From contig DAHUXD010000014.1 in the NCBI GenBank assembly GCA_027307335.1, positions 124,001 through 188,000 of the forward strand: a stretch of DNA of 64,000 nucleotides, read 5' to 3'. Source of the DNA: Acidobacteriota bacterium. Lineage in GTDB: Bacteria > Acidobacteriota > Thermoanaerobaculia > UBA5066 > Gp7-AA6. The notes beneath the pieces were generated by a model. That model was not told the DNA's origin and did no database searches. It saw only the letters and a list, made by a program, of their open reading frames with translations. Positions 8,348 through 17,404 of the stretch are shown here, in pieces. Both the position numbers and the translations under genes were made by a program. Positions within the stretch are counted from its first letter, which is position 1. Each line of letters opens with the position of its first letter.

Positions 8348-9172
8348 TTGTTCTCCCGGCGCCCCCTCTCCGTTCTCGTCATCCTGGCGGCCCTCCTCGC
8401 GGGGGCCGCCTGCGTTTCGTCGAGCGACATCGACGCGCTGCACCGGCAGATGAACGACATCCAGAAGCAGATCCAGAATCTGGAGCGCAAGAACTCGAGC
8501 AAGGAAGAGGTCGAGAAACTCAACCAGAGCGTCGGCTCGCAGACGCAGCAGCTGCTGAAGTCGAACGCCGATACCGCGGTCCGCCTGGGCGAGCTGACGA
8601 CGAAGATGGAGCAGCTCGAGGCGAAGCTCGAGGACACCAACCGGCGCCTCTCGCAGCTGTCGCAGCAGATCGCGGAGACCCAGGGCGACCTCCTGCGCCT
8701 GAAGAACGCCGCTCCGCCCGGCGCCGCCACGCCGCCGGCGCCGGGCGCCCCGTCGGCGGCGGGAGCCGCGCCCCGCACCGCCGAGCCGTCCCCGACCGAG
8801 CTGTACGACACCGCCTACGCGGACTACACGAAGGGCCGCTATGCCCTCGCCATCCAGGGTTTCGAGGACTACATCGCCGCCTATCCCTCCACGGACCTGT
8901 CCGACAACGCGCAGTACTGGATCGGCGAGTCCCACTACGCCCAGAAGAAGTACCCCGAGGCGATTGCCGACTTCGAGAAGCTCCTGAAGCAGTGGCCGGC
9001 GAGCGACAAGGCGGCGGCGGCGCTCCTGAAGAAGGCCTACGCCATGCTCGAGCAGGGTCAGAAGAGCGAGGCGATCGTCCAGCTCCAGTACGTCATCCAC
9101 GAGTTCCCCTCGTCCGAGGAGGCGCGGCTGGCCAGGGCCCGGCTGAAGACGCTGGGAGTGGACACGAAGTAG
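8348..9172 (+). CDS. cpoB: CpoB/YbgF-type Tol-Pal accessory protein, coiled coil plus TPR
   Basis: The product (274 residues from a TTG at 8348, two bases after the pal stop) begins with a hydrophobic segment ending LLAGAAC, so it is probably a lipoprotein with Cys-22. A long Gln/Glu/Leu-rich coiled coil (about 30-115), an Ala/Pro linker and three TPR-like units ('YDTAYADYTKGRYALAIQGF', 'AQYWIGESHYAQKKYPEAI') follow, as in CpoB. CpoB links cell-wall synthesis with outer-membrane constriction in E. coli. No ATG or GTG is available in this frame near pal, so the TTG and coupling to pal are the best explanation. Confidence 0.88.
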   Translation: MFSRRPLSVLVILAALLAGAACVSSSDIDALHRQMNDIQKQIQNLERKNSSKEEVEKLNQSVGSQTQQLLKSNADTAVRLGELTTKMEQLEAKLEDTNRRLSQLSQQIAETQGDLLRLKNAAPPGAATPPAPGAPSAAGAAPRTAEPSPTELYDTAYADYTKGRYALAIQGFEDYIAAYPSTDLSDNAQYWIGESHYAQKKYPEAIADFEKLLKQWPASDKAAAALLKKAYAMLEQGQKSEAIVQLQYVIHEFPSSEEARLARARLKTLGVDTK

Positions 9173-9262
9173 AATGCGCCGCCGGCCGAGGGGCCGCGCT
9201 CGCGAGACCGCCCCCCCGGCGCGGAATGCCGGAAAAACCCGAACAGGAGAAGCAGCAGCCTC

Positions 9263-9514
9263 ATGGCCAACATCAAGTCCGCCGAGAAGCGCAATCGCCA
9301 GTCCGTCAAGAAGCGCGCGCGCAACCGCACCCGGGTGTCGCGCCTCCGCAGCGCCGTCAAGAAGTACGGTCAGACCGAGGCCGGGAAGCGCGGCGAGGCG
9401 CTTCCTGCCACGCATTCGGAGATCGACCGCGCGCTCGCCAAGGGCGTGATCCACCGCAACGCTGCGGCGCGGTACAAGAGCCGCCTGGCGAAGAAGGCGG
9501 GGGCGGGTAAGTAG
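9263..9514 (+). CDS. rpsT: 30S ribosomal protein bS20
   Basis: The 83-residue basic protein starts 'MANIKSAEKRNRQSVKKRAR' and keeps the S20 pattern of helical Lys/Arg-rich segments, including 'KGVIHRNAAARYKSRLAKK'. It binds 16S rRNA early in small-subunit assembly. An AGGAGAAG site lies upstream of the ATG. It follows the tol genes by 90 bases and may share their transcript. Confidence 0.96.
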   Translation: MANIKSAEKRNRQSVKKRARNRTRVSRLRSAVKKYGQTEAGKRGEALPATHSEIDRALAKGVIHRNAAARYKSRLAKKAGAGK

Positions 9515-9622
9515 GAGCACCCCGGCGGAGTCACGGTCGGAGGAGGACCGGCCCGCGAGTCCCGCGGCGAACTAGTCGCTGACGGAAAGCAGCGGCCCGC
9601 AAGTCGGGCCGAGCGCTTCGAT

Positions 9623-9711
9623 GGGGTCAGGCCTGATGTTTTCGGCGCTCTTTGCCCTTCGCGGGGATACCACTTTCGCGTCGTCGCTCCGAAAACACCA
9701 TGCCTGACCCC
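9623..9711. repeat. REPIN-like inverted repeat with GGGGTCAGGC arms
   Basis: The rpsT-lptE gap (9515-9761) contains two 23-base arms, 9623-9645 and 9689-9711, which are inverted copies of each other with two mismatches, separated by 43 bases. Each outer end is GGGGTCAGGC and each inner end is GTTTTCGG. The same outer decamer forms a perfect palindrome at 56776-56799. Paired short palindromes of this sort resemble REP doublets mobilised by RAYT transposases in other bacteria. No transposase is present in the window, and the element lies between convergent genes. Confidence 0.6.
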
Positions 9712-9761
9712 GAGTCCGGCATCCGGTTTACGCCGACTCGGCACCTCGGGCCTGGATCCGC

Positions 9762-10295
9762 CTAGAACCCTTCCAGCAGGCTCGTCACTAGGCTCTGGGC
9801 GAAGCGATCCGCGACGCGGTCGATCGCGTCGTTGATGAGATCCGTGTACGACGCGGTCGTCGCCGAGAACTGGTAATTGTCCCGGAACGTGAAGGCGGGA
9901 TTCTCCCAGAGCGGCTTGTCGTCCGGCAGCGTTTTGAGCGAGACGTTCGCCGTCACCTGCACCTGGTAGTCGGTGGCGCGCCCCTGGGCATCGAAGGCGA
10001 CCGGATAGAGATTGAACGCCAGAACGGTCCCGGCGAGCACGGCGTTGGCGCCGTCCGCGCCCGCCTGCACCTTGAACCGGCCCCGCGACACGAGCTCGCG
10101 GTTGATCGCGGCCGAGAACCGCTGCTCGAGCTCGACCTGGGGCGTGCGGTTCTCGAGCGTCGTGAACTGCACGACCTTGATCGACTCCGGGAGCGACGAG
10201 CCCCGGCCGACGAGCGTGTAGCCGCAGGACACCGTGAGCAGCGTCAGCCCCGCGGCGGCGAGTCGGCGGAGGATGGACGCCCGGCGGCGGCTCAC
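9762..10295 (-). CDS. lptE: LptE-like LPS-assembly lipoprotein
   Basis: The 177-residue product starts at a GTG overlapping the leuS stop (GTGA). A signal peptide ends at 'LLTVSC', followed by '[18 protein letters not shown]', '[20 protein letters not shown]' and a C-terminal helix, the usual layout of LptE-family proteins. LptE plugs the LptD barrel that delivers LPS to the cell surface. lptD is not in this window. The leuS-lptE pairing is common in diderms and supports the call. Confidence 0.85.
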   Translation of the reverse strand: MSRRRASILRRLAAAGLTLLTVSCGYTLVGRGSSLPESIKVVQFTTLENRTPQVELEQRFSAAINRELVSRGRFKVQAGADGANAVLAGTVLAFNLYPVAFDAQGRATDYQVQVTANVSLKTLPDDKPLWENPAFTFRDNYQFSATTASYTDLINDAIDRVADRFAQSLVTSLLEGF

Positions 10296-12778
10296 CGCAC
10301 CACGAGGTTCAGCAGGCGGTCCGGCACGAAGACGGTCCGCGTGATCTCCTTGCCGGCCAGCCAGGGCCGGATCTTCTCGTCGCCGTCGAGCCGCCGCATG
10401 GCCTCCGCTTCCGACGCGCCGCGCGGCAGGTCGAGCCTGCCGCGCACCTTGCCGTTGACCTGCACGACGAGCGTCACGTCGAGCGAGGTCGCGAGAGCGG
10501 GGTCGAAGGCCGGCCAGCGGGACTCGACCAGGAAGCCGCGCTCCCCGAGCCGATGCCACCACTCCTCGGTCAGGTGAGGCGCGATCGGATGGAGGAGCTG
10601 GAGCAGCGTCCGGACGGCGTCGCGGATCGCGCCGGGCGACTCGCCGCCCGCCTCGAGCGCGTCCGCGATCCCCTTCTGGTACTCCATCAGCGCGGCGATC
10701 GCCGTGTGGAAGTGGAACCGCGCCGCGTCCTCGGTCACGCGCTCGATGGTTCGATGCATCAGCCGGCGGAGCGGCGTGTCGGCCGGGCCCGCCTCCCCCG
10801 CCACGGCGGACGCCCGCGCGCAGAGCTCGTGGACGCGGTGGAGGAATCGATACGCCCCCGCGACGCCCTCCTCGGACCACTCCGACTCCTTCTCCGGCGG
10901 CCCGATGAACAGCGTGTAGAGCCGGACGGTATCGGCGCCGAATCGCGCGATCAGCTCGTCGGGCGACACCGTGTTGCCGCGCGACTTCGACATCTTTTCG
11001 ATCTTGCCGGTCGCCGGATTCAGGCGCGTGATCATCCCCTGGTTGAAGAGGCGCTCGAACGGCTCCTCGATGTTCACGAGGCCCATGTCCTTCAACACCC
11101 GGCACACGAACCGCGCGTACAGCAGGTGCAGGATCGCGTGCTCGATGCCGCCAATGTACTGATCGACCGGGAGCCAGCGCTTCACGCGCTCCGTGTCCAC
11201 CATGCGCTCGGCGTCGTGCGGGTCCAGGAAGCGGAGGTAGTACCAGGACGAATCCACGAACGTGTCCATCGTGTCCGTCTCGCGGCGCGCCGGACCGCCG
11301 CACTTCGGACACGTCGCGCGCACGAACGATTCGGACTTCTCGAGCGGATTGCCCTCGGCGCCCCGGAACTCGACGTCGTCGGGCAACAGGACCGGCAGGT
11401 CCGCGTCCGGCACCGGGACGACGCCGCAGCCGGGGCAGTGGATCGCCGGGATCGGCGTGCCCCAGTAGCGCTGCCGCGAGATCAGCCAGTCGCGCAGACG
11501 GTAGCCCACCTTTCCCCGGCCGACGCCGCGGGCCTCGAGCCAGCGGGTGGCGACGCGAATCGCCTCCGGGCCGTTCGGCGTTCCGTCCCAGTCGCCCGAG
11601 CCGAAGAGGACACCGCCGTGCGGCTCCGCCTCGGTCATCGCGGCCCCGTCGGGCGGGGCCTCGCCGGGGATCCGGTATACGGGCACGACCGGGAGGCCAT
11701 ACTTCCGGGCGAACTCGAAGTCGCGCTCGTCGTGGGCGGGCACGCCCATGAGCGCGCCCGTGCCGTACTCGGGGAGCACGAAGTTGGCGAGCCAGACGGG
11801 GATCCTCTTCCGCGTCGCGGGGTGGATCGCGACCGCCCCCGTGTCGATCCCCTCCTTCTCGCCGCCCTCGGCCTCGCGCTCGAGCCTCGACTCCCGGCGC
11901 ACCCGTTCGACGAAAGCCTCGATCGCGCCCCGGCCGGGCGACCCGGCGAAGAAGCCTGCGACGGCCGGGTGCTCGGGGGCGAGCGCGAGAAACGTGGCGC
12001 CGTAGAGCGTGTCGGGCCGCGTCGTGAAGACCGTGATCGGCTCCGGGAGGCCCTCGATCTCGAAGTGGATCTCCGCGCCCTCGGACCGCCCGATCCAGTT
12101 GCGCTGCATCGTCTTGACGCGGTCGGACCAGTGGTCGAGCCCGTCGAGCCCGGTCAGCAGGCGCTCGGCGTAGTCCGTCACGCGGAAGAACCACTGCGTC
12201 AGGTCGCGGATCTCGACCGGGTCGTCGGATCTCTCGCAGCGGCCGTCGACGACCTGCTCGTTGGCGAGCACGGTGCGGCACCCCGGGCACCAGTTCACGG
12301 GCGCCGTCTTCCGGTACGCGAGCCCGCGCTCCCACATGCGAAGGAAGAGCCACTGGTTCCACCGGTAGTACTCGGGGTCGCAGGAAGCGAGCTCCTTCGT
12401 CCAGTCGTAGAGGCAGCCGAGCGCGTACAGCTGCTCCTTCATCCGGGCGATGTTGCCGAGCGTGTACTCGCGCGGATGCACGCCGCTCTGAATCGCCGCG
12501 TTCTCGGCGGGGAGCCCGAAGGCGTCCCAGCCCATCGGGTTCAACGCCTTCCGTCCGGCCATCCGCTCGCGCCGGTACAGGGCGTCGCCGAGGATGTAGT
12601 TGCGCCCGTGGCCGACGTGGAGACGGCTGCCCGAAGGATAGGGGTACATGTTGAGCATGTAGAACTCGTCGCCGGGCACCGCGGTGTCGACGACCGCGAC
12701 ACCGGCCTCCGCCCAGCGGCGCTGCCACGGGCCCTCGATCTCGGCGGGCGCGTAGCGCTCGCTCGCACGCTCGTTCAT
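10292..12778 (-). CDS. leuS: Leucyl-tRNA synthetase
   Basis: The 828-residue class I enzyme charges tRNA-Leu. Visible are the HIGH-type motif in '[17 protein letters not shown]' near the N-terminus, the CP1 editing domain (with '[12 protein letters not shown]'), a zinc-binding-type segment with 'CPGCG' and 'CPKCGG', the 'KMSKSRGN' loop and the C-terminal anticodon-binding domain. Length is normal for bacteria. There is no Shine-Dalgarno site; a TATATT box lies 9 bases before the ATG. Confidence 0.97.
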   Translation of the reverse strand: MNERASERYAPAEIEGPWQRRWAEAGVAVVDTAVPGDEFYMLNMYPYPSGSRLHVGHGRNYILGDALYRRERMAGRKALNPMGWDAFGLPAENAAIQSGVHPREYTLGNIARMKEQLYALGCLYDWTKELASCDPEYYRWNQWLFLRMWERGLAYRKTAPVNWCPGCRTVLANEQVVDGRCERSDDPVEIRDLTQWFFRVTDYAERLLTGLDGLDHWSDRVKTMQRNWIGRSEGAEIHFEIEGLPEPITVFTTRPDTLYGATFLALAPEHPAVAGFFAGSPGRGAIEAFVERVRRESRLEREAEGGEKEGIDTGAVAIHPATRKRIPVWLANFVLPEYGTGALMGVPAHDERDFEFARKYGLPVVPVYRIPGEAPPDGAAMTEAEPHGGVLFGSGDWDGTPNGPEAIRVATRWLEARGVGRGKVGYRLRDWLISRQRYWGTPIPAIHCPGCGVVPVPDADLPVLLPDDVEFRGAEGNPLEKSESFVRATCPKCGGPARRETDTMDTFVDSSWYYLRFLDPHDAERMVDTERVKRWLPVDQYIGGIEHAILHLLYARFVCRVLKDMGLVNIEEPFERLFNQGMITRLNPATGKIEKMSKSRGNTVSPDELIARFGADTVRLYTLFIGPPEKESEWSEEGVAGAYRFLHRVHELCARASAVAGEAGPADTPLRRLMHRTIERVTEDAARFHFHTAIAALMEYQKGIADALEAGGESPGAIRDAVRTLLQLLHPIAPHLTEEWWHRLGERGFLVESRWPAFDPALATSLDVTLVVQVNGKVRGRLDLPRGASEAEAMRRLDGDEKIRPWLAGKEITRTVFVPDRLLNLVVR

Positions 12779-12787
12779 CGGCAGGGG

Positions 12788-12793
12788 AATATA
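12788..12793 (-). promoter_or_regulatory. -10 box of leuS, leaderless spacing
   Basis: On the minus strand TATATT ends 9 bases before the leuS ATG, with no purine-rich ribosome site between. Transcription would begin within a few bases of the start codon. No good -35 hexamer is seen. Confidence 0.5.
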
Positions 12794-12833
12794 ACTCGGA
12801 CTCTGCAGCGGGCCCGATCCGGGACGAGACCGG

Positions 12834-13613
12834 CTATTTCAAGAGCGGCCGGACGCGCAGCGTGGCCTGCGGGAGACGCAGCACCGGGTAGTCGAGCCGT
12901 CCGGAGGTCTCGACGGACGTCAGCGTCAGCCCCCGCGGCCGCTCGAGCTCGCGCCGGCCGAACGGGATGTACCTCGCGTCGACGCCATTGATCGAGGCCG
13001 AGGGATCGGAGAACACGAAGCCGCGGTCGGCGTAGTACACCTCGATCCAGCGGTGGTACACGCCGCCGATGTGCGAGTCGTAGCCCTCCGCGTCCGAGCC
13101 GGTGCGCAGCACGCCCTGGACGGTCCGCGCGGTGAGCCCGACCCGCCGGAGGAGGTCGACGGCCAGCTCCGCGAAGCCGACGCAGTGCGCCCGTCGCGAG
13201 GCGAAGACCGACGCCGGATCCTGGCGCCGCGCCCGGTCCGCGTCGTAGCGCACGGACTCCGCCAGCCCCTCGAGAATGCGCTCGACCGCCTCGGCCTCGA
13301 GCTTCGCATCGCCCGCGAGCGCCGCCGCCCAGGCGTCGCGGTCCGGCGCGGGCGGCAGGGTCGCATCGCGGGCCGGCCGGGGGGACGGCGGGTAGGGCGC
13401 CCGGCTCGCGAGCGCCGAGGCGCTCACCCGAACGGACAGCTCGAGCGCGCCGTCGCGCGCCCGCGCGACCGCCAGGGAGTAGCCGTCGTTGTCGTACTGG
13501 TCGAAGAGCCCGGGCTCGGCGCCGCTCGCGCGGTAGACGGCGAGCTCGTCGGCACGGCCCGCCGCCGCCGCCGTGAGCACCACGAGCAGAAGAGCCGGGA
13601 GCGAGCGCCTCAC
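12834..13613 (-). CDS. Secreted transglutaminase-like protein
   Basis: The 259-residue product has a signal peptide (about 1-21). Its C-terminal half carries the transglutaminase/cysteine-protease fold core with a complete presumed triad: Cys-144 in '[11 protein letters not shown]', His-187 in '[11 protein letters not shown]' and Asp-203 in '[11 protein letters not shown]'. Such domains act as peptidases or acyl-transferases, often on cell-wall or secreted substrates; the substrate is unknown here. It starts at a GTG overlapping the nusB stop, so it belongs to the ribH-nusB operon, perhaps only by position. Confidence 0.78.
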   Translation of the reverse strand: MRRSLPALLLVVLTAAAAGRADELAVYRASGAEPGLFDQYDNDGYSLAVARARDGALELSVRVSASALASRAPYPPSPRPARDATLPPAPDRDAWAAALAGDAKLEAEAVERILEGLAESVRYDADRARRQDPASVFASRRAHCVGFAELAVDLLRRVGLTARTVQGVLRTGSDAEGYDSHIGGVYHRWIEVYYADRGFVFSDPSASINGVDARYIPFGRRELERPRGLTLTSVETSGRLDYPVLRLPQATLRVRPLLK

Positions 13614-14035
13614 GGCGCGGGCGGGGGCTCGCTCTTTTTCCCCTTGAGCACCCCGTCCAGGATTCCGTTGATGAACTGGGAAGACTTCGGGGTCGAGAAC
13701 CGCTTCGCGATCTCGAGCGCCTCGTCGATGACGACCGGCCGCGGCGTCTCGGGCTCGTGGAGAAGCTCGAAGAGCGCGAGGCGCAGGATGTTGCGGTCGA
13801 CGATCGGCATGCGCGCGAGGCGCCAGTGGTCCGCCTGCCGCGAGATGATCGCGTCGAGGTCGTCCCGGTACGTCAGCGTCCCGGACACCAGGCGGCGCGT
13901 GAAGTCCTGGAGGCCCTCCGGCGCCGTCTTCAGCTCGTCGGACCGCCGGAACATCTCCTGCGGCTCGGTGCCCGAGACGTCGTGCTCGTAGAGCATCTGG
14001 AGCGCGAGCTCGCGGGCCTTGCGCCGGGCGCCCAA
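13610..14035 (-). CDS. nusB: Transcription antitermination factor NusB
   Basis: NusB, with NusE/S10, binds boxA RNA and supports rRNA antitermination. The 141-residue product is all-helical with the family hallmarks 'GARRKARELALQMLYEHDVSG' near the start, 'RMPIVDRNILRLALFEL' and 'VVIDEALEIAKRFSTPKSSQFINGILDGVL' (shown here in parts). It starts at a TTG with a purine-rich AGGAAGGG upstream inside the end of ribH. The ribH-nusB order is widespread in bacteria. Confidence 0.94.
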   Translation of the reverse strand: MGARRKARELALQMLYEHDVSGTEPQEMFRRSDELKTAPEGLQDFTRRLVSGTLTYRDDLDAIISRQADHWRLARMPIVDRNILRLALFELLHEPETPRPVVIDEALEIAKRFSTPKSSQFINGILDGVLKGKKSEPPPAP

Positions 14036-14039
14036 GGAC

Positions 14040-14531
14040 TCAGCCCTTCCTCAGCTGCCGCGAGAGGTTCGCCATCTCGATCGCGGCCTCGGCGGCTTCG
14101 ACGCCCTTGTCGGTTCGGTCGCGCGCCTGCTCCATGGTGTCGCAGGTCAGGATGCCGAAGCCGATCGGGATGCCGGAGACGACCGTGAGCTCCGCGAGCG
14201 CCGCCGCCACGGAATGACCGAGGATCTCGTGGTGGGACGTCTCGCCGCGCACGATGGCGGCGAGCGCCACGATGGCCTGGTAGCGGCCGGAGTCGACGAG
14301 CGCCTTCGCGCCGGCCGCGACCTCGAAGGCTCCGGGCACGCGCACGACGCCGACGTCCGCGGCCCGGGCGCCCCGGCGGCGGAGCGTGTCCACGGCGGCC
14401 TCGAGCAGGGCGTCGGTCACGGTGGGATTCCAGCGGGCGCACACGATCCCGAACCGCAGGCCGGCGGCGTCGAGACTTCCCTCGTACTGCCTCGGCGAGA
14501 ACGATGCCGTCACGCGGCGCGACACGCGCAT
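14040..14531 (-). CDS. ribH: 6,7-dimethyl-8-ribityllumazine synthase
   Basis: The enzyme condenses the ribityl-uracil amine with dihydroxybutanone phosphate, the penultimate step of riboflavin synthesis. Conserved segments are 'RWNPTVTDALLEAAVDTL', 'VPGAFEVAAGAKAL' and 'VRGETSHHEILGHSVAAAL', which contains the catalytic His (about residue 100). I chose the ATG at 14531 (163 residues); a TTG two codons upstream is possible. ribF lies elsewhere in the window (46819-47775). Confidence 0.94.
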   Translation of the reverse strand: MRVSRRVTASFSPRQYEGSLDAAGLRFGIVCARWNPTVTDALLEAAVDTLRRRGARAADVGVVRVPGAFEVAAGAKALVDSGRYQAIVALAAIVRGETSHHEILGHSVAAALAELTVVSGIPIGFGILTCDTMEQARDRTDKGVEAAEAAIEMANLSRQLRKG

Positions 14532-14564
14532 GCTCAAAGACCTGCCCTCTCTTCGGAGACGGAA

Positions 14565-14570
14565 ATTGTA
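14565..14570 (-). promoter_or_regulatory. -10 box for ribH-nusB
   Basis: TACAAT on the minus strand lies 33 bases before the ribH ATG, in the 54-base gap after the PfkB-family gene. It would start a ribH-nusB-transglutaminase transcript. No convincing -35 is seen. Confidence 0.4.
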
Positions 14571-14585
14571 CCCCGCCGGAGACGG

Positions 14586-15572
14586 CTATGGGAAAAGCCG
14601 CTCCAGCTCCGGTGTTTCTCCGTAATTGCGCACGTAGCGCGCGATGAACTCGACGGGCGCATAGCGGGGCGGCTGGGGCCCCTGGTTCTCCAGGCAGTAG
14701 ACCGCCGCGATGCTCCCGATCCGCCCCGCCACCGGCCACGGCGCCCCGATCCGGATCCCCCGCAGGAGCCCGGCGCGGTACGCGTCGCCGACGCCCGTGG
14801 GGTCGAGCGCCTCCTTCTCGACCTTCGCCGCCGGCACGTGGTGGAGGATCCGGCCGTTGCCGAGCGGCGCGTGGATCGCCGAGCCGTCCGGCCCGTGCGT
14901 CACGATCAGCACCGGCACCTGGAGCTCGAAGTCGTCCTTCGACAGGCCGGTCTTGTTCTGGAGGATCCCGAACTCGTAGTCGTTGACGATCAGGATCGCG
15001 GCGCCACGGAACCCGTCGCGCATCTCCTCGCCCGAAAGGCGCGTCACCTGCTGGCTCGGGTCGTAGAGGAAGGGCAGGTCCTTCGAGCGGCAGTACTCGG
15101 CGTGCGCCGCCATGGCCGGGGGGTCGTTCGGCGAGATGACGACGAACGCGATCGTGTCCGGGTCCAGCCGGTCGAGCGGCAGCGTCCGGGCGCGGGCCAT
15201 CGCGCCGGTGTAGAACGAGGCCAGCTGGTTCTGATCGAGGTCGGTCGACACGAAGAACGAGGCCGTGAACAGGTCCCGATCGAGCCGCATCGCCGAGACG
15301 TCGATGCCCGCGGCCGCGAGGCGCTCCCGGTACTCGACGGCGTCGGCACCCGCGGTGGCGAGGAGCACGGGCCGCTCTCCGAGGAGCGCCAGGTTCCAGG
15401 CGATGTTCGGCCCGCAGCCGCCCGGCACGCGGCGCATCTCGTCGACGAGGAACGAGACCGAGAGCCGTTTCATCCGGTCCGGAATGAGGTGCTCGGTGAA
15501 TTTTCCGGGGAAGGTCATCAGGTAATCGAAGGCCACCGACCCCGTGACCACGATCCGTCCTTCCGGTCTCAC
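14586..15572 (-). CDS. PfkB-family carbohydrate/nucleoside kinase
   Basis: The 328-residue product has the ribokinase fold signatures: an N-terminal 'GSVAFDYLMTFPGKF', the glycine motif 'VPGGCGPNIAWNLALLG', and the C-terminal 'LDPTGVGDAYRAGLLRG', whose Asp is the family's catalytic base. It starts at a GTG overlapping the mtnP stop. A kinase directly after methylthioadenosine phosphorylase suggests a nucleoside substrate, adenosine kinase being a candidate, but sugar substrates cannot be excluded. Confidence 0.85.
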   Translation of the reverse strand: MRPEGRIVVTGSVAFDYLMTFPGKFTEHLIPDRMKRLSVSFLVDEMRRVPGGCGPNIAWNLALLGERPVLLATAGADAVEYRERLAAAGIDVSAMRLDRDLFTASFFVSTDLDQNQLASFYTGAMARARTLPLDRLDPDTIAFVVISPNDPPAMAAHAEYCRSKDLPFLYDPSQQVTRLSGEEMRDGFRGAAILIVNDYEFGILQNKTGLSKDDFELQVPVLIVTHGPDGSAIHAPLGNGRILHHVPAAKVEKEALDPTGVGDAYRAGLLRGIRIGAPWPVAGRIGSIAAVYCLENQGPQPPRYAPVEFIARYVRNYGETPELERLFP

Positions 15573-16432
15573 AGGTACCTCCCCGCGATAGGCCGCAGCC
15601 GCTCCCGGGCCGAGTCCGGGATGGCGGCGCGGTCGGTGATGATCGCGAACCGCATGGCGTCTCGGCAGCCGCACGCGCGAGACGGATCGACCGCCGCGAC
15701 CGCCGCGGCGAGCGTGCGCCGCGCCGCCGCCGCGTTCTCGCCGAGGATCGCGACGATGACCTCGACCGAGACGTCCTCCGCCGTCTCGTGCCAGCAGTCG
15801 TAGTCGGTCACGAGGGACAGGCTCGCGTAGCACATCTCGGCCTCGCGGGCGAGCCGCGCCTCCGTCAGGTTCGTCATGCCGATCACGTCGGCGCCCCAGC
15901 TCCGGTACAGCTTCGACTCGGCGCGCGTCGAGAACTGCGGGCCCTCCATGCAGACATACGTGGCGTCCCGGTGCACGATCAGTCCGGCGCCGCGGGCGGA
16001 ATCCGCGAGGACGCCGGACAGCGCGGGGCACACCGGATCCGCCAGCGCGGCGTGGGCGACGACGCCTCCGCCGAAGAACGTGTCCTCGCGGTGACGGGTG
16101 CGGTCGATGAACTGGGAGGGCACCGCGGCATGGCGCGGGGCGACCTCCTCCTTCAGGCTGCCGCAGGCGGAGGCGGAGAGGAGCGCGTCGCAGCCGAGCA
16201 TCTTGAAGCCGCAGACGTTCGCGCGGTAGTTGATCTCGGTCGGTGACTGCCGATGGCCGCGAGCGTGACGCGACAGGAAGGCCACGGCGACCCCGCCGAG
16301 CGTGCCCGTGAAGTAGGAGTCCGATGGCCGACCGAACGGCGTGTCGAGGCGTTCCTCGCGCACGTTCTCCATCGCCGCGAGGTCGTAGACGCCGCTGCCG
16401 CCGACGAGCCCGACCCGCGCCTGCCCGTTCAC
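15569..16432 (-). CDS. mtnP: S-methyl-5'-thioadenosine phosphorylase
   Basis: The 287-residue protein splits methylthioadenosine into adenine and methylthioribose-1-phosphate, for polyamine by-product recycling. It shows 'GLVGGSGVYDL', 'FLSRHARGHRQSPTEINYRAN' (in part), 'YVCMEGPQFSTRAESKLYR' and 'GMTNLTEARLAREAEMCY', all typical of the MTAP branch of the PNP family. The GTG start overlaps the stop of the upstream oxidoreductase gene. 'RDAMRFAIITDR' extends the C-terminus a little beyond the usual end. Confidence 0.93.
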   Translation of the reverse strand: MNGQARVGLVGGSGVYDLAAMENVREERLDTPFGRPSDSYFTGTLGGVAVAFLSRHARGHRQSPTEINYRANVCGFKMLGCDALLSASACGSLKEEVAPRHAAVPSQFIDRTRHREDTFFGGGVVAHAALADPVCPALSGVLADSARGAGLIVHRDATYVCMEGPQFSTRAESKLYRSWGADVIGMTNLTEARLAREAEMCYASLSLVTDYDCWHETAEDVSVEVIVAILGENAAAARRTLAAAVAAVDPSRACGCRDAMRFAIITDRAAIPDSARERLRPIAGRYL

Positions 16433-17391
16433 GCGTCCGTCCGCGCGTGCCGGCGGTGGCTGTCGATGGCTTCGACGACCCGCTCGGCCAGAGCGAGCGC
16501 GTCGCGCCCGACCTCCCCGGTGACGACGGGATCCCGGCGCTCCCGCACGGCGCCGGCGAAGTCGGCGAGCTCCCGCGCGAGCGAGTCGCCCGTCTCGATC
16601 GTGAAGGGCTCCGGCACGACGGCCGCCCGGGCGCCCTCGCGCACGAGGCGGTGGGCCGTCACGGAACGCGCGCGCATGTCGATCGAGCAGTACAGCGGCG
16701 GCGCGAAGATCCGGAGCTTGCGCATCGGCTCGGTGGAGACGCGCGAAGCGGTCAGGTTGGCCACGCAGCCGCCCTCGAACTCGATCCGCGCGTTCGCGAT
16801 GTCGACGCGCTGGGAGAGCACCGGCATCCCCGCGGCCCGCACCTCGCGCGCCGGACGGCGGACGAGCTCGGCCACGATCTGGAGGTCGTGGATCATGAGG
16901 TCGAGCACGACGTCGATGTCGAGGCTCCGCTCGGTCGGGGCCCCGAGCCGGTGGCCCTCCACGAAGAGCGGCTCGGTCACGCGGCCGAGCACGGCGGAGA
17001 CGGCCGGGTTGTACCGCTCGACGTGTCCGACCTCGAGGACGCGCCCGTGCCTCCGCGCGAGCGCCACCAGGGCATCGGCGTCGGCGAGCGAGGCCGCGAT
17101 CGGCTTCTCGACGAGGACGTCGACGCCGCGCTCGAGGAAGTATTCCGCGAGGGCCGCGTGCGTGACGGTCGGCGTCGCGAGGACCACGGCTTCCGCCCGC
17201 GCCGCGACCTCCTCCGGGCTGCCGAGCACGGCGAGGCCCGTTTCCCGACCCACCTCCTCGGCCCGCCCCGGATGACGGTCGTGGACGCCGACCAGGACGA
17301 GCCCGGGAGTCTGCGCGGCGATGCGCGCGTGCTTCCTCCCGAGATGGCCGACGCCGACCACCGCGAGGCGGACCGGTGCGGCGGCGCTCAC
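16429..17391 (-). CDS. Gfo/Idh/MocA-family NAD(P)-dependent oxidoreductase, GnnA-like candidate
   Basis: From a GTG at 17391 the product has 320 residues; a TTG at 17448 would add 19 residues and overlap lpxA. The Rossmann motif 'VVGVGHLGRKHA' and the family motif 'VLVEKPIAAS' are clear, as is the downstream 'DLMIHDLQIV'. This gene follows lpxA directly. In Acidithiobacillus and Leptospira a Gfo/Idh enzyme (GnnA) next to lpxA oxidises UDP-GlcNAc for 3-amino lipid A; the context suggests the same here but is not proof. No GnnB-like aminotransferase is in the window. Confidence 0.85.
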   Translation of the reverse strand: MSAAAPVRLAVVGVGHLGRKHARIAAQTPGLVLVGVHDRHPGRAEEVGRETGLAVLGSPEEVAARAEAVVLATPTVTHAALAEYFLERGVDVLVEKPIAASLADADALVALARRHGRVLEVGHVERYNPAVSAVLGRVTEPLFVEGHRLGAPTERSLDIDVVLDLMIHDLQIVAELVRRPAREVRAAGMPVLSQRVDIANARIEFEGGCVANLTASRVSTEPMRKLRIFAPPLYCSIDMRARSVTAHRLVREGARAAVVPEPFTIETGDSLARELADFAGAVRERRDPVVTGEVGRDALALAERVVEAIDSHRRHARTDA

Positions 17392-17404
17392 CTCCCGGGG
17401 CGCC

